From JABMMZ01 sp964438995 (GTDB taxonomy: Bacteria > Bacteroidota > Bacteroidia > NS11-12g > UBA955): a stretch of DNA of 64,000 bases. The position numbers were made by a program, and so were the translations under genes. Below, piece by piece: positions 62,112 through 64,000 of this stretch. Every line of letters starts with the position of its first letter. Positions within the stretch are counted from its first letter, which is position 1. The stretch covers positions 1-64,000 of the forward strand of contig CAYTMQ010000007.1 of NCBI GenBank assembly GCA_964438995.1. Direction: 5' to 3'. The notes beneath the pieces were generated by a model, which was not told the DNA's origin, searched no databases, and worked only from the letters and a program-made list of their open reading frames with translations.

Positions 62112-63364
62112 TGTTTGAGCTAAAAAATAGACAATTACATATAAGTGGCTTATTCGATATTACGGATAACTACTGTAGCATCATTAATGATGGTTCTATT
62201 GATTTGCTATACAAAGGAACAAACAAATATGGCTCAAACATTTTAGGTTCGATTTTATACGAGGATGATGAAAATCTATACCTAAGATATATTCACACAA
62301 TTATATCTGACGAAACACTTCATGACTTTTTGAACAGGAGAATTACTTTAAGAAACATCATATCAAGTTCAGACACAGTATATGTGGTAGACAAAGGATA
62401 TAATAATGAATTAAAAGATTCTGCCTTAATACCCTTTATCGATTTACCGAATGATTATTTACCCCTTGAAAATTCATATTGCCCAAGTTTTGTTAAGCGA
62501 AATACATTTGAATTTGTTTTTAGTCTGAAAGGTGGTTTAGCTGACATTCACAAAGCAGAACCTCTAATAATGAGCGACACTAATGCGAAAGTCTTTAAGC
62601 TATTAAATTCTGCTACAACGTTTCTGAAAGAACTTGACATAGAACCTGTTATTTACTCAGAAGTTTCTCTAGCTGGGAGTTTTCAACTTAACTTTGAGAT
62701 TGACTTAAAGGAAAAACCATCTCTTTTCTCTAAAAATCCAAATGATATAAAAGCATATTTCAGTCGCTTTTTAAACTATTTATTTGACAAACTACCAACA
62801 GAAAATCAAGACATTCTAAAGGATGAGCAAAAATTTTCAGACGAATTAAATTCTTTGTTTAAGGAATTGAAACAATTGTATAATAGCCGAAATGTTATTT
62901 TAGGTGACGAAGCTTTTGAACAGAGAGTAATCGACTTAATAATATATTCAGTCGACTCGATTAAGGATATTGAATATAAAGGCTATAATAAAATTGAAAT
63001 AAGCAACAAACTTGAATCTGGTGAAGTTTTACCAATTGCATTAATTAAGACTGACTACTACGACAGTGTTCAAAGCAAAGTTTTTAAACCTGAGCAAGAA
63101 GATAAACCTGATGAAATAGTGTGCGATGAAAACCCCAAAGACTATAAAATCCAAGTTTATTCATTAAATAATGAAACAGGAAATGGTGGTGCTTATTATG
63201 TCGTTGATGATAGTGTATCAAAAATTGCACTCCATTTAAAAGGGAAATCAGATTATCACGGCACGGTTTATACTAAAAGTTTGGACGAAAAAAAATCAAT
63301 AGATATTCAAGGGATTGGGAAATGGGTAAACGGAGTACTGAAAGACATAACAGTGGAATTATAA
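62111..63364 (+). CDS. Unknown cytoplasmic protein, possibly DUF6575-like
   Basis: The 417-residue protein has no signal or membrane helix. The first 130 residues (SGLFDITDNYCSIIND, YLRYIHTIISDETLHDFLNR, IDLPNDYLPLENSY) resemble DUF6575 proteins in pattern, recalled from general knowledge and not certain. The middle is a charged helical part (ILKDEQKFSDELNSLFKELK), and the C-terminus is beta-rich. Many proteins with this N-terminal type are found in accessory regions, some near defence loci, but no defence role is shown here. It overlaps the preceding gene by one base. Confidence 0.55.
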   Translation: MFELKNRQLHISGLFDITDNYCSIINDGSIDLLYKGTNKYGSNILGSILYEDDENLYLRYIHTIISDETLHDFLNRRITLRNIISSSDTVYVVDKGYNNELKDSALIPFIDLPNDYLPLENSYCPSFVKRNTFEFVFSLKGGLADIHKAEPLIMSDTNAKVFKLLNSATTFLKELDIEPVIYSEVSLAGSFQLNFEIDLKEKPSLFSKNPNDIKAYFSRFLNYLFDKLPTENQDILKDEQKFSDELNSLFKELKQLYNSRNVILGDEAFEQRVIDLIIYSVDSIKDIEYKGYNKIEISNKLESGEVLPIALIKTDYYDSVQSKVFKPEQEDKPDEIVCDENPKDYKIQVYSLNNETGNGGAYYVVDDSVSKIALHLKGKSDYHGTVYTKSLDEKKSIDIQGIGKWVNGVLKDITVEL

Positions 63365-63385
63365 AAAAATAAAGACATCGAAGAA

Positions 63386-63481
63386 CTACAAAAGTAGCGT
63401 GGACAGGTGTCAGGACTGAAAAGTCCTCTGGGTTCGACTCCCAGCCGAAGGTAAACGGTAAAAGGTTTCTCTTCGGCTGGG
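63386..63481 (+). ncRNA. Compact structured region with mutually exclusive hairpins
   Basis: Four hairpins: CTAC-AAAA-GTAG (63386-63397); AGGAC-TGAAAA-GTCCT (63412-63427); CTGGG-TTCGACT-CCCAG (63428-63444), which looks like a tRNA T-arm; and CCCAGCCGAAG/CTTCGGCTGGG (63440-63481) with an inner AAAC/GTTT stem and 8-nt loop. The last two share CCCAG, so only one can form. It lies 22 bases before the next gene, as a leader attenuator would. No full tRNA can be folded. Confidence 0.35.
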
Positions 63482-63502
63482 GTTGACTTAAAAAGATGAA
63501 AA

Positions 63503-64000
63503 ATGACAGAACAAGAAATTGAGCAATACTTCATTTATCACAACGAAAATATTAAGTTGTTGAAAATTGGCTTTGACAATATCAGAGACCAAATTAAGAC
63601 TCTTTATAAATCACAAAATAAAGATGGCAATTATATATACTCTTTAAGCGACACTGACCAAGAAAAGATAAAAGTTAGAAAAATTGAAAAATCATTATCA
63701 AGAGTATTATCAGGCATTCAGGTTTCTTGGGCAGAAGAAAGCATCAAAAGACTTTTGTACGAAAAAGCACTTTTCACAGAAAGACAAAGAGAATACTTAC
63801 TTGAAAGACCTGCACTCGACCAACGATGGTATTCAACATTAAAAATTGTTTTTTCAATTGCTTATGACCTTGTTCCTCCATCTGACGAAACCTGCGATAC
63901 AGTGACAATTGAACGAGAGAGAAGAAATCTTGGAGACGAATTAGTTGACCATTACCTGGAATTAAAAGATATTATAACCTACAACCTTGTTCCCAACTTT
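63503..64000 (+). CDS. Unknown protein, cut by the window end
   Basis: The frame begins at ATG 63503 (TEQEIEQYFIYHNENIKLLK) and is open to the last base, giving 166 residues so far. It is charged and predicted to be mostly helical, with no signal or membrane segment. Features such as VSWAEESIKRLLYEKALFT and RERRNLGDELVDHYLELK suggest an all-helical domain of the HEPN kind, but the key R-x4-6-H motif was not convincingly found. It follows the structured leader at 63386-63481. No function can be given. Confidence 0.6.
   Translation, partial: MTEQEIEQYFIYHNENIKLLKIGFDNIRDQIKTLYKSQNKDGNYIYSLSDTDQEKIKVRKIEKSLSRVLSGIQVSWAEESIKRLLYEKALFTERQREYLLERPALDQRWYSTLKIVFSIAYDLVPPSDETCDTVTIERERRNLGDELVDHYLELKDIITYNLVPNF

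Noticed and set aside
63412..63451. A tRNA gene, suggested by CTGGG-TTCGACT-CCCAG followed by CCGAAGG
   Set aside because: No matching 5' acceptor, D-arm or seven-base anticodon loop lies upstream; the anticodon-like loop has six bases and no variable loop. A partner for CCGAAG lies downstream instead, so a simple hairpin explains it better than a normal or permuted tRNA.

Overview
The window comes from a low-GC member of the phylum Bacteroidota, most likely a free-living gliding-type or Chitinophagales/Sphingobacteriales-like lineage. Three things point there. Several secreted proteins end in type IX secretion (T9SS) sorting domains: type A at 6703-9420 and 10448-15664, type B at 25404-28943. 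There is a porG-like/uppS/bamA block. Promoters fit the Bacteroidota consensus TTTG-N(18-20)-TAnnTTTG, for example at 34338 and upstream of mdh. A run of 100 Ns (10144-10243) marks a scaffold gap, so this is a draft assembly.

Layout. 1-9968: an outer-membrane barrel protein cut by the window edge, an SDR oxidoreductase, an enoyl-CoA hydratase, a histidine kinase with a TonB-C-like partner, a cyclase-family hydrolase, a GT9 glycosyltransferase, a T9SS surface protein and a small membrane protein. 10448-15664: a 1738-residue repeat adhesin. 15800-18521: a cyclophilin and a fused E1 2-oxoacid dehydrogenase. 18638-21065: three small exported proteins. 21272-28943: a tightly packed operon of DUF1549-like lipoproteins, a DUF1501-like protein, a heme-motif lipoprotein, a small lipoprotein and a CUB-containing T9SS type B protein. 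29164-34294: two tandem porG-like genes, uppS and bamA. 34399-39437: yceD-rpmF-plsX-fabH-accB-accC plus a small exported protein, linking ribosome protein L32 to fatty-acid and phospholipid synthesis. 40721-46258: glmS, a Kir-type potassium channel, a LytTR protein, a lipoprotein and a glutamate dehydrogenase-like enzyme. 46338-50431 (minus strand): an MscS channel and a three-gene surface-polysaccharide unit. 50529-52564: pcm and mdh.

From about 52.6 kb the character changes. A 1-kb stretch of intergenic repeats leads into a tyrosine recombinase (53568-54602), followed by AT-rich accessory genes. Three of these are packed together: a double-HKD phospholipase D-like protein, a DUF2278 (YukJ) protein with a lamin-tail domain, and a 1342-residue protein in which a YfeX-like DyP heme peroxidase is fused to a complete glycyl radical enzyme. 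This trio is bounded on both sides by imperfect palindromes that start with CCAAC and end with GTTGGC plus the same trailing motif, resembling cassette recombination sites. A second group of unknown genes (61683-64000) follows the second palindrome. The recombinase, the palindromes and the peroxidase-radical enzyme trio are the best candidate for an undescribed system here.

A second theme is the intergenic DNA. The long gene-free gaps (617-1417, 9969-10447, 40177-40720, 51198-51628, 52565-53567) hold diverged copies of the same few repeat modules, several with a 7-bp stem and 8-nt loop. Two gaps 52 kb apart carry the same three modules in the same order.
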